This document shows, piece after piece, positions 18,738 to 28,334 of a stretch of DNA of 64,000 bases. This DNA comes from Odoribacter sp. Z80. Lineage in GTDB: Bacteria; Bacteroidota; Bacteroidia; Bacteroidales; Marinifilaceae. The stretch covers positions 362,905 to 426,904 of the forward strand of contig NZ_QWEL01000001.1 of NCBI RefSeq assembly GCF_009935865.1. Direction: 5' to 3'. Both the position numbers and the translations under genes were made by a program. The notes under the pieces are model-generated. The model worked only from the letters and a program-made list of their open reading frames with translations, was not told the origin of the DNA and searched no databases. The stretch's first letter is position 1, and the number at the start of each line of letters is the position of its first letter.

Positions 18738-19052
18738 TTACTCTCCGGGGGCCCTGATTTTATATGAAGTACGGCATAACGAACCGACTGCCGAATCTAT
18801 CGTCCGGGGATAGTAATAAACCTGTCCGGCTACTTGCAAAAAAGAAGAAAGAAAATAGTCCGCCGGCAGACTATAATGGAATGATTCCTCTGTTTCTTCA
18901 TCCAAACAGACAGAAACCACCTTAACGGTATGGGTAATGACCAGCCGGCAACGTTCCACTTTCAAAAGCTCACCATGCTGCTGGGCTTTCAAAGGCACAG
19001 ACACAGCGCATCCCGCCATGACATACAACGCCGCCAATAAATACCTGTTCAT
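18738..19052 (-). CDS. Small exported protein of unknown function
   Basis: About 104 residues with a clear signal peptide (MNRYLLAALYVMAG..., cleavage likely after LKAQ), so probably periplasmic. The mature part is beta-rich and contains three Cys residues. I do not recognise a family. A perfect -7 box 12 bases upstream would put the transcript start near 19058, so I prefer the ATG at 19052 to the one at 19058. It is followed by 106 bases before secA with no clear terminator, so it could be cotranscribed with secA. Confidence 0.6.
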   Translation of the reverse strand: MNRYLLAALYVMAGCAVSVPLKAQQHGELLKVERCRLVITHTVKVVSVCLDEETEESFHYSLPADYFLSSFLQVAGQVYYYPRTIDSAVGSLCRTSYKIRAPGE

Positions 19053-19064
19053 TTCCATAGTTTA

Positions 19065-19072
19065 CAAAGGTA
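19065..19072 (-). promoter_or_regulatory. -7 box upstream of the small exported protein
   Basis: TACCTTTG on the minus strand, perfect consensus. No matching -33 at normal spacing. This may also be the promoter for secA, since no other good match lies between here and the secA start. Confidence 0.45.
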
Positions 19073-19121
19073 ATTGAAAATGTAAAAAGTGAAAAGTAAA
19101 ATGACAATCTTTTACATTCAA

Positions 19122-19778
19122 CTACTTCTTTTCACCAAATGCCAAATCGCCGGCATCTCCGATTCCGGGATTGATATAAGATTTCTCCGTCAATCCTTCG
19201 TCCAATGCAGCTGTCCACAAAGTCAGCGACTCCCCTGTCAGTTCTTTTTCCACATATTCCACCCCTGGCCGGCTGGCAATAACCGAAGCAATATGCGTAT
19301 GCACAGGTTGTCCGCCTTGCTTTAACAACTCCCGGTAAGTAATCACCAACGATTTACCGGTTGCCAGCATCGGATCCACCAATAGCAACTGCTTGCCCGT
19401 CAGGTCAGGAGTATAGATGGAATCAAAACGGATCTCTATCTGGCCGTCCGTCCGGTTATATGCACGGCGGGCAGACACAAAAGCACTTCCTGCATGGTCA
19501 AAATAATTCAGGAAACCCTGATGAAAAGGTAATCCGGCACGCAATACTGTGGCAATGACTACTTCCTGCGAAGGTAAAATCACTTCACACGAATGAATCG
19601 GAGTCTGGACAGTCACCGGAGAATAAGCAAACGTCTTACTGATTTCATAGGCCAGCACTTCCCCTATCCGTTCCAGATTACGCCGGAAACGCATACGGTC
19701 TGTCTGTATATCCCGGTTTCTGATTTCCGCCAGAAAAGTATTGAGTACAGAAGGTTGAACATCAATCGTGTTTATCAT
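19122..19778 (-). CDS. upp: Uracil phosphoribosyltransferase
   Basis: Salvages uracil to UMP using PRPP. Of 218 residues, the PRPP loop LLVDPMLATGKS lies near 130-141, the catalytic stretch VLRAGLPFHQG near 78-88, and the uracil-binding C-terminal motif PGIGDAGDLAFG near 205-216. It starts 11 bases after the manC stop, so the two probably share a transcript. Confidence 0.95.
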   Translation of the reverse strand: MINTIDVQPSVLNTFLAEIRNRDIQTDRMRFRRNLERIGEVLAYEISKTFAYSPVTVQTPIHSCEVILPSQEVVIATVLRAGLPFHQGFLNYFDHAGSAFVSARRAYNRTDGQIEIRFDSIYTPDLTGKQLLLVDPMLATGKSLVITYRELLKQGGQPVHTHIASVIASRPGVEYVEKELTGESLTLWTAALDEGLTEKSYINPGIGDAGDLAFGEKK

Positions 19779-19789
19779 TTTTTTATTTT

Positions 19790-20848
19790 TTAATAATCTC
19801 CTTCGCTTTTATAAAAATCTTTGATTCTTTGTTCGTTTATTTTACGGCAAATCAGGAGGTTCCCCTCTTTTTCCGCAACAATGTAATCGTCGAGTCCTTC
19901 AACAATAACCTGTTTCCCATCCGGGACATGCACCAGGCAATTGGCGGAATCAATCATGCGGACAGATTTTCCGACAACCGCATTCTGCTTCTCATCCTTC
20001 GGCATCTGCCGGTAAAGAGTCCCCCACGTTCCCAGGTCCGACCACCCGAAATCCGCCGGAAAAACATATATATTCTCCGCTTTCTCCATGATAGCATAAT
20101 CAATGGAAATATGGTCACATTTCTGGTAACGGGCGTTGATGATGTCCTGTTCTCCGTCAGTATTAAAAGACATACTAATATCATCAAATAAAGAAGCAAG
20201 CGAAGGCCGGTATCGGCGGAATGCTTTTTCTATGGTCCTGACATTCCACAAAAAAATTCCGGCATTCCAATAATATCCTCCCGTTTTCAAATATTGTTCT
20301 GCCACCTCCAATTCCGGTTTCTCCCGGAATCCTTCCACTTCAAATATTTCAGATTCCTGATTTCCTGCTCCTTTTACCTTGATATACCCATATCCCGTTT
20401 CCGGCCTCACAGGCAATATACCCAAAGTCAGAATCCGGTCCGACTCGGCAATAAAATCTAATCCTTTCCGGATAACCCGCCTGAATTCCGCCACATCCAT
20501 AACCAGATGGTCGGCAGGAGAAACGACCAGATTAGCTTGCGGGTCTTTCAGTTTGATTTTCCAGACAGCATAAGCAATACAGGGGGCCGTATTCCGCATA
20601 CACGGCTCTGATAAGATATTCTCCCCGGGAATTTCAGGCAATTGTTCTCTCACCAGCTCCCGATATTTTCCGGAAGTCACCACCCACACATTTTCTATCG
20701 GGCAAATTCCTGCAAAACGTTCCGCAGTCAATTGCAAAAGCGTCTTTCCCACTCCCAGCACATCTATAAATTGTTTGGGACGGACAGGTGTACTCATCGG
20801 CCAAAACCGGCTTCCCACCCCACCAGCCATAATCACCAGATGATTCAT
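19790..20848 (-). CDS. manC: Mannose-1-phosphate guanylyltransferase
   Basis: Makes GDP-mannose, the donor for mannose and fucose in surface glycans. The nucleotidyltransferase signature MAGGVGSRFWPMSTPVRPKQF is at residues 8-28. FVEGFREKPE-type sugar-phosphate contacts (FEVEGFREKPELEVAEQYL) are near 170, and YWNAGIFLW near 193. At 352 residues it is the single-domain form, lacking the C-terminal isomerase domain of bifunctional ManC/AlgA. Confidence 0.93.
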   Translation of the reverse strand: MNHLVIMAGGVGSRFWPMSTPVRPKQFIDVLGVGKTLLQLTAERFAGICPIENVWVVTSGKYRELVREQLPEIPGENILSEPCMRNTAPCIAYAVWKIKLKDPQANLVVSPADHLVMDVAEFRRVIRKGLDFIAESDRILTLGILPVRPETGYGYIKVKGAGNQESEIFEVEGFREKPELEVAEQYLKTGGYYWNAGIFLWNVRTIEKAFRRYRPSLASLFDDISMSFNTDGEQDIINARYQKCDHISIDYAIMEKAENIYVFPADFGWSDLGTWGTLYRQMPKDEKQNAVVGKSVRMIDSANCLVHVPDGKQVIVEGLDDYIVAEKEGNLLICRKINEQRIKDFYKSEGDY

Positions 20849-20868
20849 ATCTTTCTATTAATAATATT

Positions 20869-20876
20869 CAAATTTA
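20869..20876 (-). promoter_or_regulatory. -7 box of the manC-upp promoter
   Basis: TAAATTTG on the minus strand, perfect consensus, 20 bases before the manC start. No good -33 match is visible. Confidence 0.5.
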
Positions 20877-20893
20877 CAATTATTTTTGATTTC

Positions 20894-21841
20894 CTATCCA
20901 TTAAAATAGGTTTCTCGTTTTACAGCCGGCACTTCATACCGGTCACCGTCAGCACAAATAAAAGTATCCGGAAAGATGGCCTGTGCCTCAGGTAACAGGC
21001 ACGACGGGTCAGTATAACGGGCCGAAAAATGCCCCAAAAGCAATTTCTTCGCCCCAGCCAATTTCGCCAGTATTGCCGCCTGCTCTGCAGTACTATGGTA
21101 AGTCTCTTTAGCTAATAAACCGTCTGCTTTACTATAAGTCGCCTCATGATAAAGCAAATCCACCCCCTGAACATATGCCGCAAAACGTTCCCGGAACAAG
21201 GTATCCGTCATATAGGCATACGAACGGGACGGAGGCGGGTCCACCGTCAGACGGGCATTGGAAACAATCTCTCCCTCCGGAGTGATGTAATCTGCCCCTT
21301 GTTTCAAATATTGCATAAAAGACAACGGCACCTGCCAGGCCGAAGCCATATCCTTCAGAATAGTCCGTTCACGCTCTTTCTCCCGGAATAAAAAGCCGCA
21401 AACAGGAGCCTCATAATGATGTTTTAAAGGAAAGGAAGTCACCGACACGACTTTATCTTCATAAATCGTCTCCTCCCTTCTGCCCAAAGCATGAAAAACA
21501 ACAGGAAACAAAAAACGGCTGTGAAGAATCTTCATCTGGCACTGCAGGAACTCCTGCAAACGCCCGTCTGCATAGATATGCATCTCTCCCCTTCTCCCTT
21601 GTAAAGAAAGTGTAGATAAAAATCCCATCAAACCAAAAAAATGGTCGCCGTGCAGATGGGATATAAAAATATGATTAATCTTATTATAAGGTACATGAAA
21701 ACGCCTTAACTGATGCTGGGTAGCCTCCGCACAGTCAATAAGAAACTGCCGCTCAAGTACATTAAGCACCTGAGCGGCAGAGTTTCTGTTGGAAGTGGGA
21801 ACGGAAGAACCGCTCCCTAATATGGTCAACTCGAATTTCAT
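20894..21841 (-). CDS. rnz: Ribonuclease Z
   Basis: Metallo-beta-lactamase-fold endonuclease that trims the 3' end of tRNA precursors. The zinc motif HLHGDH is at residues 62-67 in ISHLHGDHFFG. The downstream ligands are in FPLKHHYEAPVCGF (about 138), MTDTLF and YHEATY (about 210-230), and the C-terminal LGHFSARY. Length 315, normal for the short form. The N-terminal MKFELTILGSGSSVPT is characteristic. Confidence 0.95.
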   Translation of the reverse strand: MKFELTILGSGSSVPTSNRNSAAQVLNVLERQFLIDCAEATQHQLRRFHVPYNKINHIFISHLHGDHFFGLMGFLSTLSLQGRRGEMHIYADGRLQEFLQCQMKILHSRFLFPVVFHALGRREETIYEDKVVSVTSFPLKHHYEAPVCGFLFREKERERTILKDMASAWQVPLSFMQYLKQGADYITPEGEIVSNARLTVDPPPSRSYAYMTDTLFRERFAAYVQGVDLLYHEATYSKADGLLAKETYHSTAEQAAILAKLAGAKKLLLGHFSARYTDPSCLLPEAQAIFPDTFICADGDRYEVPAVKRETYFNG

Positions 21842-21858
21842 GATTTACGTCTTGATGT

Positions 21859-21866
21859 CAAAATTA
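21859..21866 (-). promoter_or_regulatory. -7 box of rnz promoter
   Basis: TAATTTTG on the minus strand, perfect consensus, 17 bases before the rnz start. It lies between the rpsA stop and rnz. No clear -33 box. Confidence 0.5.
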
Positions 21867-21908
21867 TCTTTCTTTTGCTGCCATCAGCCATAAATCACCC
21901 ATCCGCCA

Positions 21909-23759
21909 TTAATCTTCCTTAGCAGCATCAGCAGTCATCTGTTCTTTCAGAGCAGCCAGTTCAGTGATGTCGCCTAAAGTGGTTTTTTCAAGCTTATCCT
22001 TCACTTGTTTCACGGCTTTCTTCGTAGACTTCTCTTCTGCACTCTTCTTAGCTTTCTCTTCAGATTTCTGTACATCTTCGAATACACGAGAGTGAGAAAC
22101 AATGATTCGTTTTGCAGCTTTGTTAAACTCGATTACCTTGAATTCCAGTTTCTCATCTACTTTAGCCTGAGAACCGTCTTCTTTTACCAAATGACGGGGA
22201 GTAGCAAATCCTTCAACTCCATAGGGCAGAGCAACAACAGCGCCCTTGTCAAAGATTTCAGTAATCGTACCTTCATGGATTGAATCCACAGTGAAGATGG
22301 TTTCAAATACATCCCACGGATTTTCTTCCAATTGTTTGTGACCTAAGCTCAAACGGCGGTTTTCTTTGTCGATTTCCAATACTACGACTTCAATCGGAGC
22401 ACCGATCTGGGTAAATTCTGCCGGATGTTTTACTTTCTTCGTCCAGGAAAGGTCAGAGATATGGATTAATCCGTCAACTCCTTCTTCAATTTCTACGAAT
22501 ACGCCAAAATTAGTGAAGTTCCGTACAGTTGCAGTATGTTTTGTTCCTACACCGTATTTTTCTTCAATATTCTGCCACGGGTCAGCCTTCAATTGTTTGA
22601 TACCCAGAGACATTTTCCGTTCTTCACGATCCAGTGTCAACACAACAGCCTCTACTTCATCACCCACTTTCATGAAATCCTGAGCGGAACGCAAGTGCTG
22701 TGACCAGGACATTTCAGATACATGAATCAAACCTTCCACACCCGGAGCGATTTCCACGAATGCACCATAGTCAGCCATCACCACAACTTTACCCTTAACG
22801 GTATCGCCAACCTTAAGTTCCGCGCTCAGAGCATCCCACGGATGCGGAGTCAGTTGTTTCAGACCTAAGGCAATACGTTTTTTCTCATCGTCGAAATCCA
22901 GAATAACCACATTCAGTTTCTGATCCAACTGAACGATTTCATTCGGATGGTTTACACGACCCCAGGACAGGTCGGTGATGTGAATCAAACCGTCTACACC
23001 GCCCAAGTCAATGAATACACCGTAAGAGGTGATATTTTTAACCGTACCTTCAAGGACTTGTCCTTTTTCCAGTTTAGAAATAATGTCTTTCTTCTGCTGT
23101 TCAAGTTCAGCTTCAATAAGAGCTTTGTGTGATACAACAACGTTCTTGAATTCCTGGTTAATCTTAACCACTTTGAATTCCATTGTTTTACCAACATATA
23201 CATCGTAATCACGGATCGGCTTAACATCGATCTGAGAACCCGGCAAGAATGCTTCAATACCGAATACGTCAACAATCATACCGCCTTTCGTACGACATTT
23301 TACAAAACCTTTGATGATTTCGTCATTTTCCAGAGCTTCGTTCACACGGTCCCAACTGCGCAATGCGCGGGCCTGCTTGTGTGAAAGGGTCAACTGACCT
23401 TTTTTATCTTCCTGAGTTTCTACATAAACTTCAACTTTATCACCTACTTTCAATTCCGGATTATAACGGAATTCGTTCAAGGAAATGATACCGTCGGATT
23501 TGTAGCCGATGTTGACAACCACTTCTCTCTTATTCATAGAGATTACAGTTCCTTCAACAACTTCTTTTTCTCCCACTTTGGAGAGAGTTTCAGCATATTT
23601 CTGAGCCAACGCCTCTTTTTCGGATGCAGGAACGACAGCGTCGTTAGCATAGGCATCCCAATCAAAATTTTCATCCGGTTCAGCACTTGTTACCGGAGCA
23701 ACTTTCTTTACGTTTTTTTCTGCAGCTTCTGCCTGCATCTCTTTTTGTTCTTCTGACAT
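21909..23759 (-). CDS. rpsA: 30S ribosomal protein S1
   Basis: mRNA-binding ribosomal protein of 616 residues. About 50 acidic and charged N-terminal residues are followed by six S1 (OB-fold) domains. The well-conserved central ones start GQVLEGTVKNITSYGVFIDL, GDTVKGKVVVMADYGAFVEI, GTKHTATVRNFTNFGVFVEI and DSIHEGTITEIFDKGAVVAL. The tail after about 545 is Lys- and Glu-rich, as in Bacteroidota homologues. It has its own strong promoter. Confidence 0.97.
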   Translation of the reverse strand: MSEEQKEMQAEAAEKNVKKVAPVTSAEPDENFDWDAYANDAVVPASEKEALAQKYAETLSKVGEKEVVEGTVISMNKREVVVNIGYKSDGIISLNEFRYNPELKVGDKVEVYVETQEDKKGQLTLSHKQARALRSWDRVNEALENDEIIKGFVKCRTKGGMIVDVFGIEAFLPGSQIDVKPIRDYDVYVGKTMEFKVVKINQEFKNVVVSHKALIEAELEQQKKDIISKLEKGQVLEGTVKNITSYGVFIDLGGVDGLIHITDLSWGRVNHPNEIVQLDQKLNVVILDFDDEKKRIALGLKQLTPHPWDALSAELKVGDTVKGKVVVMADYGAFVEIAPGVEGLIHVSEMSWSQHLRSAQDFMKVGDEVEAVVLTLDREERKMSLGIKQLKADPWQNIEEKYGVGTKHTATVRNFTNFGVFVEIEEGVDGLIHISDLSWTKKVKHPAEFTQIGAPIEVVVLEIDKENRRLSLGHKQLEENPWDVFETIFTVDSIHEGTITEIFDKGAVVALPYGVEGFATPRHLVKEDGSQAKVDEKLEFKVIEFNKAAKRIIVSHSRVFEDVQKSEEKAKKSAEEKSTKKAVKQVKDKLEKTTLGDITELAALKEQMTADAAKED

Positions 23760-23810
23760 AAATTTAATTGTTTCCTATCTAATAAGTTAGACATTATTTT
23801 GAATCGGCCG

Positions 23811-23840
23811 CAAAGGTAAGAATATTTATCCGTTCTACAA
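23811..23840 (-). promoter_or_regulatory. Promoter of rpsA
   Basis: On the minus strand: -33 TTG at 23838-23840, 19 bases of spacer, -7 TACCTTTG at 23811-23818. The roughly 45-base leader contains a small inverted repeat (TCTAA ... TTAGA), which could form a weak hairpin. Confidence 0.65.
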
Positions 23841-23857
23841 TTATTTTCCAACAAAAA

Positions 23858-24535
23858 TTACTCTTCCAATAAATCCGGCCGGAGGGCTTTCGTACGTTCA
23901 TAAGCCATCTTTTCCTGCCATTCGTGTATCTTGGCATGGTTACCGGATAAAAGGACATCCGGCACCTTCCAGCCATTATATTCGGCAGGACGGGTATAAA
24001 CCGGCGGCGCCAGCAGATTATCCTGAAACGAATCACTCAAAGCCGAACTTTCATCATTCATGGCCCCGGGAATCAACCGCACAATCGCATCCGTCATGAT
24101 GCAAGCCGGCAACTCCCCACCCGTCAGCACATAGTCACCGACAGAAATCTCCCGGCTGACCAGATGCTCCCGGATTCGCTGGTCAATACCTTTATAATGC
24201 CCGCACAATATCATGATGTTCTCTTTCAAAGATAATTCGTTCGCCATCTTTTGATTGAAAGTCGGAGCATCCGGCGCCGTATAAATAATCTCATCATAAT
24301 GCCGCTGGGAAGTCAGTTCCTGAATACAGTCAAATACAGGCTGAATCATCATCACTAATCCCGCCTCTCCTCCAAACGGATAATCATCCACTTTCCGGAA
24401 TTTATCCTTCGACCAGTCCCGGATATTATGGATATGAATCTCTACGATTCCCTTATCCTGAGCTCGTCTGATAATGGAATGATTCAAAGGACTCACCAAC
24501 AATTCCGGAACAACACTTAATATATCTATACGCAT
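23858..24535 (-). CDS. trmD: tRNA (guanine-37-N1)-methyltransferase
   Basis: SPOUT-family enzyme that makes m1G37 and prevents frameshifting. From the ATG at 24535 the protein is 225 residues, starting [13 protein letters not shown] as in homologues. The upstream ATG, five codons earlier, would add an atypical MKIER. The trefoil-knot signatures are [29 protein letters not shown] and [10 protein letters not shown]. The C-terminal helical domain ends with [18 protein letters not shown]. Confidence 0.96.
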   Translation of the reverse strand: MRIDILSVVPELLVSPLNHSIIRRAQDKGIVEIHIHNIRDWSKDKFRKVDDYPFGGEAGLVMMIQPVFDCIQELTSQRHYDEIIYTAPDAPTFNQKMANELSLKENIMILCGHYKGIDQRIREHLVSREISVGDYVLTGGELPACIMTDAIVRLIPGAMNDESSALSDSFQDNLLAPPVYTRPAEYNGWKVPDVLLSGNHAKIHEWQEKMAYERTKALRPDLLEE

Positions 24536-24556
24536 ACGCTCTATTTTCACATAACA

Positions 24557-24584
24557 AGGACGGGCAAAACAACTTTCCCGTCCT
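24557..24584 (-). terminator. Hairpin between DPP IV and trmD, possible terminator
   Basis: AGGACGGG and CCCGTCCT form a perfect 8-bp GC-rich stem with a 12-base loop in the 61 bases between the two minus-strand genes. The minus-strand continuation is only weakly T-rich (TTGTTATG), so it may be an inefficient terminator or a leader structure of trmD. Confidence 0.45.
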
Positions 24585-24596
24585 CATTTTCCGGTT

Positions 24597-26720
24597 TTAT
24601 TTCAGATAATCTTCAAAATAATCGGTGACCTTTTGCATCAAATGAATGCGGTCTTTTCCCAACACGTTATGTTCTGCACAAGGATACGGGAAATAGTCCA
24701 CCTGTACATTGTTTTTAATGCATTCACGAATGAAACTCAAACTGTGCTCCCATACCACTACGTTATCCACCGCACCTTGGCAAATCAGCAATTTTCCTTT
24801 CAGGTCCTTGGCTTTGTTTATCAGGCTCACCTTAGCATAACCTTCCGGATTGGTGTGGGGAGAATCCATATAGCGTTCACCATACATCACTTCATACCAT
24901 TTCCAGTCAATCACCGGTCCTCCTGCTACAGCCACCTTAAATACTTCCGGATGGTTCGTAATCAATGAAATGGTCATAAAGCCACCATAACTCCATCCAT
25001 GTACTCCGATACGCTCCGCGTCCACATAAGGCAATGACTTCAGAAAACGAATACCTTCCATCTGGTCGGCCATCTCCGCCTGGCCGCATTGCCCGTGGAT
25101 AGCTTTCTCAAATTCAGCCCCCCGGTTGGAAGTTCCACGGTTATCCATCACAAACACAACATAACCATGCTGTGCCATATACATTTCCCAACGACGCAAT
25201 TCCCCCTGCCAGGTATTCTTTACCATCTGGGAATGCGGTCCCCCATAGACATAGACAATCACCGGGTATTTCTTCGTCGCATCAAAATTCATCGGCTTTA
25301 TCAAGCGATAGTAATTATCGTATTTCCCATCTGCAGTTTTAACTGTTCCCAGTGTGATCTCACCAAAGTTATAATCTTTAGTCGGGTCCTCAGCATTCAG
25401 CAGTTCTTTCACAACTTTACCGTTATTCTCTACCAGATGAATCACCCGGGGTACTTTCAGACTACTGTAATTATCCACAAAATACGTCATGTCACCGCTC
25501 ATCGTAATACGGTGCCACCCCTCTGCCCGGGTTAGCCGGGTCTTTTTACCGGACTTCACATCCACCCGGAACAAATGGTTCTCCACCGGACTCACTTCGG
25601 CAGAAGTATAGTAGACATACTTTCCGTCCTGTCCCACCATTTCCACATCCGCATCGACGTCGGTCAGACGTTTCACCACCTTACCGGAAGCAGCATCCAC
25701 CAGATACAGATTAAAATAACCATCCCGGTTATTGGTCCGATAAATAAATGTCTTCGAACCGGCATCTTTCAGAAAAACTACCGGTGTCAACGGTTCGGTA
25801 TAACGTTCATTCTTTTCCTCCAGCAAAGTCTGCACAAACGCTCCGGTTTTCGCATCATACTGATTCAAACGCATATGCTTTTGAGAACGGTCAAGTACCT
25901 GGATATAAACATACGCAGAAGACGGATGCCAGGCTATATTCGTCAAATACTGTTCCCTTCCGAAATCTGTAACATCCATAAACACCGTACGTCCGGAAGC
26001 AACATCGTAAACTCCCAGGCTTACCTGCTCCGACTTCATGCCGGTCATCGGATATTTTATCTCCCGCAAAGAACCCGTACGCGTATTGATATCCAGCAAA
26101 GGAAAAGTGCCTACCTCACTCTCGTCCTTCCGGTAAAAAGCCAGTTTCTTTCCATCCGGTGACCAAAAAATTCCCCCTTGAATACCGAACTCATTCCGGC
26201 TAACCGCCTGCCCGTTCACAATATCAGGGTTTTCATCTTTCGTCACAGCAAATTCATTGCCATTGGCATCTGTATAATACAGATTGTTTCCTTTCGTATA
26301 AGCCACCAAAGCCTTACCGTTAGAAGTCACGTTTTCTGCCCCTTGGGCTATAGTAAAAATCGCCGACAATTTTTTCTTTTCCACATCCACTTCAAAAATC
26401 TTTCCCTGACGGCGAATCACCAATGTTTTAGCGTCTTTCCAGCTATATTGCGGCCATCCCTTCAAATGCGCCCCTAAAATCCCGTTCAGTTCCTCCACAC
26501 TCATCAGAACACTTTTCTCTCCATTCACAGCAGTCTCACCCACCAAATCCGTTCCTTCAATATAAGTCAGCACATTCTTATCGCCCTGCCATTGAACATA
26601 CAGATTCTTCGGATAAAGTTCATAACCCAATATGGCCTCTTCCATAGTCAGTACCCTGTCCTGGGCCTTCATATTACATACCATAGCCACTCCGATAATT
26701 GTAAATAATAAATATTTCAT
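24597..26720 (-). CDS. Dipeptidyl peptidase IV (S9 family, exported)
   Basis: Periplasmic serine protease that removes X-Pro dipeptides from peptide N-termini and supports peptide use. The 707-residue protein begins with a signal peptide (MKYLLFTIIGVAMVCNMKAQ). An eight-bladed propeller domain (about 30-470) follows, then an alpha/beta-hydrolase domain. The nucleophile Ser is in HGWSYGGFM, the Asp in GAVDNVV and the His in CAEHNV. An ATG three codons upstream is also possible. A promoter lies within the 3' end of the upstream nitrilase gene. Confidence 0.94.
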   Translation of the reverse strand: MKYLLFTIIGVAMVCNMKAQDRVLTMEEAILGYELYPKNLYVQWQGDKNVLTYIEGTDLVGETAVNGEKSVLMSVEELNGILGAHLKGWPQYSWKDAKTLVIRRQGKIFEVDVEKKKLSAIFTIAQGAENVTSNGKALVAYTKGNNLYYTDANGNEFAVTKDENPDIVNGQAVSRNEFGIQGGIFWSPDGKKLAFYRKDESEVGTFPLLDINTRTGSLREIKYPMTGMKSEQVSLGVYDVASGRTVFMDVTDFGREQYLTNIAWHPSSAYVYIQVLDRSQKHMRLNQYDAKTGAFVQTLLEEKNERYTEPLTPVVFLKDAGSKTFIYRTNNRDGYFNLYLVDAASGKVVKRLTDVDADVEMVGQDGKYVYYTSAEVSPVENHLFRVDVKSGKKTRLTRAEGWHRITMSGDMTYFVDNYSSLKVPRVIHLVENNGKVVKELLNAEDPTKDYNFGEITLGTVKTADGKYDNYYRLIKPMNFDATKKYPVIVYVYGGPHSQMVKNTWQGELRRWEMYMAQHGYVVFVMDNRGTSNRGAEFEKAIHGQCGQAEMADQMEGIRFLKSLPYVDAERIGVHGWSYGGFMTISLITNHPEVFKVAVAGGPVIDWKWYEVMYGERYMDSPHTNPEGYAKVSLINKAKDLKGKLLICQGAVDNVVVWEHSLSFIRECIKNNVQVDYFPYPCAEHNVLGKDRIHLMQKVTDYFEDYLK

Positions 26721-26764
26721 ATATGTCAATAATTTGATTATTCCACGATTTTAGCAAACGTCTG

Positions 26765-26794
26765 CAAAAGTATAAAAAATTAGCAAATGACAAA
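26765..26794 (-). promoter_or_regulatory. Promoter of the DPP IV gene
   Basis: On the minus strand: TTTG at 26791-26794, 18 bases of spacer, TACTTTTG at 26765-26772. Both boxes are perfect. The -33 box lies inside the last codons of the nitrilase gene. Confidence 0.7.
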
Positions 26795-27571
26795 CTCATC
26801 TCTGTCTTCCAAAACGGCAAACCGGCGGCGATAGTCCCGTAAAGCAGCCATATCACACTCCACCATGACGGTTTCTTCTTCATATTCCCGGGCTTTTTTC
26901 TGAATATTTCCCCAAGGATCTGCAACGAAGGAATCTCCCGCGTAGAGAATGCCGTTGTGATCACAACCTACACAGTTCACTCCGGCAATATATGCCTGGT
27001 TTTCAACAGCCCGGGCCCTCAACAAAATCTCCCATGCCTGTCGCCGGGCTTCCGGCCAATTGGCTACAAAAAAAGCCAGGTCATATCCCCCCGTATTCCT
27101 GCACCACACCGGAAAACGCAAATCATAACAAATGAAAGCAGCTATCCGAACTCCCCGGAAATCAAATACCAGATGATGATTACCGCCGGAAAAATGTTCT
27201 TTTTCCCCTCCCATACGGAAACAATGACGTTTATCATAGAAAAGGCTATGGCCATCCGGAAAAGCTGCAATCAAACGATTGTAATAAATCCCGTTTTCCT
27301 CATAAACCGTAGAACCGGCTACAACTGCATCCCTCTGCATCGCCCACTCCTGCATTTTCTGCCGTACTTCCGGAAATCGGCCTGCCACCTCTTTTTTCTC
27401 CACATCCGCCACCTCACGAGGCACCTTCGCCATCATACTGCCAAAAGTAAACATTTCCGGCAACAAAATCAGGTCGCAACCGTTACAACCCGCCACTCTA
27501 TCCGCATAAAGCCGTAAATTTTCTTCTACATTTCCCCAGATCAGGGAAGTTTGTATCAACGCAATCTTCAT
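26780..27571 (-). CDS. Nitrilase-superfamily amidase (omega-amidase type)
   Basis: Carbon-nitrogen hydrolase of 263 residues. The catalytic triad is visible: E39 in LLPEMF, K114 in FYDKRHCF, and C148 in FICYDLRFP. The C-terminal ENQAYIAGVN and GDSFVADPWGN complete the family pattern. The DKRHCFRMGGE and CYDLRFPVWCRN motifs resemble YafV/omega-amidase, which deaminates alpha-ketoglutaramate and alpha-ketosuccinamate. The exact substrate is inferred from motif resemblance only. Confidence 0.88.
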   Translation of the reverse strand: MKIALIQTSLIWGNVEENLRLYADRVAGCNGCDLILLPEMFTFGSMMAKVPREVADVEKKEVAGRFPEVRQKMQEWAMQRDAVVAGSTVYEENGIYYNRLIAAFPDGHSLFYDKRHCFRMGGEKEHFSGGNHHLVFDFRGVRIAAFICYDLRFPVWCRNTGGYDLAFFVANWPEARRQAWEILLRARAVENQAYIAGVNCVGCDHNGILYAGDSFVADPWGNIQKKAREYEEETVMVECDMAALRDYRRRFAVLEDRDEFVIC

Positions 27572-27622
27572 AAATCACTTTCCTGTTTTCAGTTCTCCAT
27601 CCGTGAATCATTCTATTCCATA

Positions 27623-27630
27623 CAAATTTA
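27623..27630 (-). promoter_or_regulatory. -7 box of the nitrilase gene
   Basis: TAAATTTG on the minus strand, perfect consensus, 51 bases before the start. A TTTG lies 24 bases further upstream (27655-27658), a slightly long spacer. Confidence 0.45.
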
Positions 27631-27673
27631 CATTTTGAAATGGATAAAACTCAGCAAAAATGCCACTTTTTAT

Positions 27674-27681
27674 TATTTTTG
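27674..27681 (+). promoter_or_regulatory. -7 box of the udk promoter
   Basis: TATTTTTG, perfect consensus, 23 bases before the udk ATG at 27705. It rules out the in-frame ATG at 27660, which would lie upstream of the transcript start. No good -33. Confidence 0.55.
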
Positions 27682-27704
27682 CCCACAGAATAACAATAAA
27701 TACC

Positions 27705-28334
27705 ATGGAAACGACAATCATAGGCGTAGCAGGCGGTACGGCGTCCGGCAAATCAACTTTAGTGAAAAAATTACAGGAAGTGTTTGAAGGAGAAAGTGTT
27801 ATCACGATATGCCACGACTATTATTACAAAGCCCATGATGAACTGGAATACGAAGAGCGAACCCAATTGAATTACGATCACCCCGATGCATTCGATACGG
27901 ATATGATGATCCAAGACATTCTGAGCCTGAGAAACGGTCATCCCATCCACCGGCCGGTGTACTCTTTCGTCAACCACAACCGCACCCACCAAACCGTAAA
28001 AGTCAACCCGGCCCAGGTCATCATCATAGACGGAATTCTGATTCTGGAAAACAAAGCCCTGCGGGAACTGATGGACGTAAAAGTATATGTCGACACCGAT
28101 GCCGATGTCCGGCTGGGACGCCGATTATTAAGAGACGTGCAAGAACGCGGCCGCAGCATAGAATCTGTACTTACCCAATATTTTTCTACCGTCAAACCCA
28201 TGCACAACGAATTCGTCGAACCTTCCAAACGGTATGCCGACATTATCATTCCGGAAGGAGGTTTTAATTCGGTTGCCCTGAAAATTTTAGTACAAAATAT
28301 AAAATCAATCATAGAAAAGGAAAAGACAGCCTAA
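27705..28334 (+). CDS. udk: Uridine kinase
   Basis: Phosphorylates uridine and cytidine in pyrimidine salvage. From the ATG at 27705 it is 209 residues. The P-loop GGTASGKST is at about 10-18, followed by ICHDYYYKAHDEL, YDHPDAFDT, RPVYSFVNHNR, IIIDGILIL and the lid RLLRDVQERGRSIESV. All are typical of bacterial uridine kinase. The 3' end overlaps the convergent dipeptidase gene by 4 bases. Confidence 0.96.
   Translation: METTIIGVAGGTASGKSTLVKKLQEVFEGESVITICHDYYYKAHDELEYEERTQLNYDHPDAFDTDMMIQDILSLRNGHPIHRPVYSFVNHNRTHQTVKVNPAQVIIIDGILILENKALRELMDVKVYVDTDADVRLGRRLLRDVQERGRSIESVLTQYFSTVKPMHNEFVEPSKRYADIIIPEGGFNSVALKILVQNIKSIIEKEKTA

Noticed and set aside
15356..18757. Several long plus-strand frames opposite secA, including one of 280 codons
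   Set aside because: Shadows of the SecA coding frame; His/Ile-rich translations with no domain signatures.
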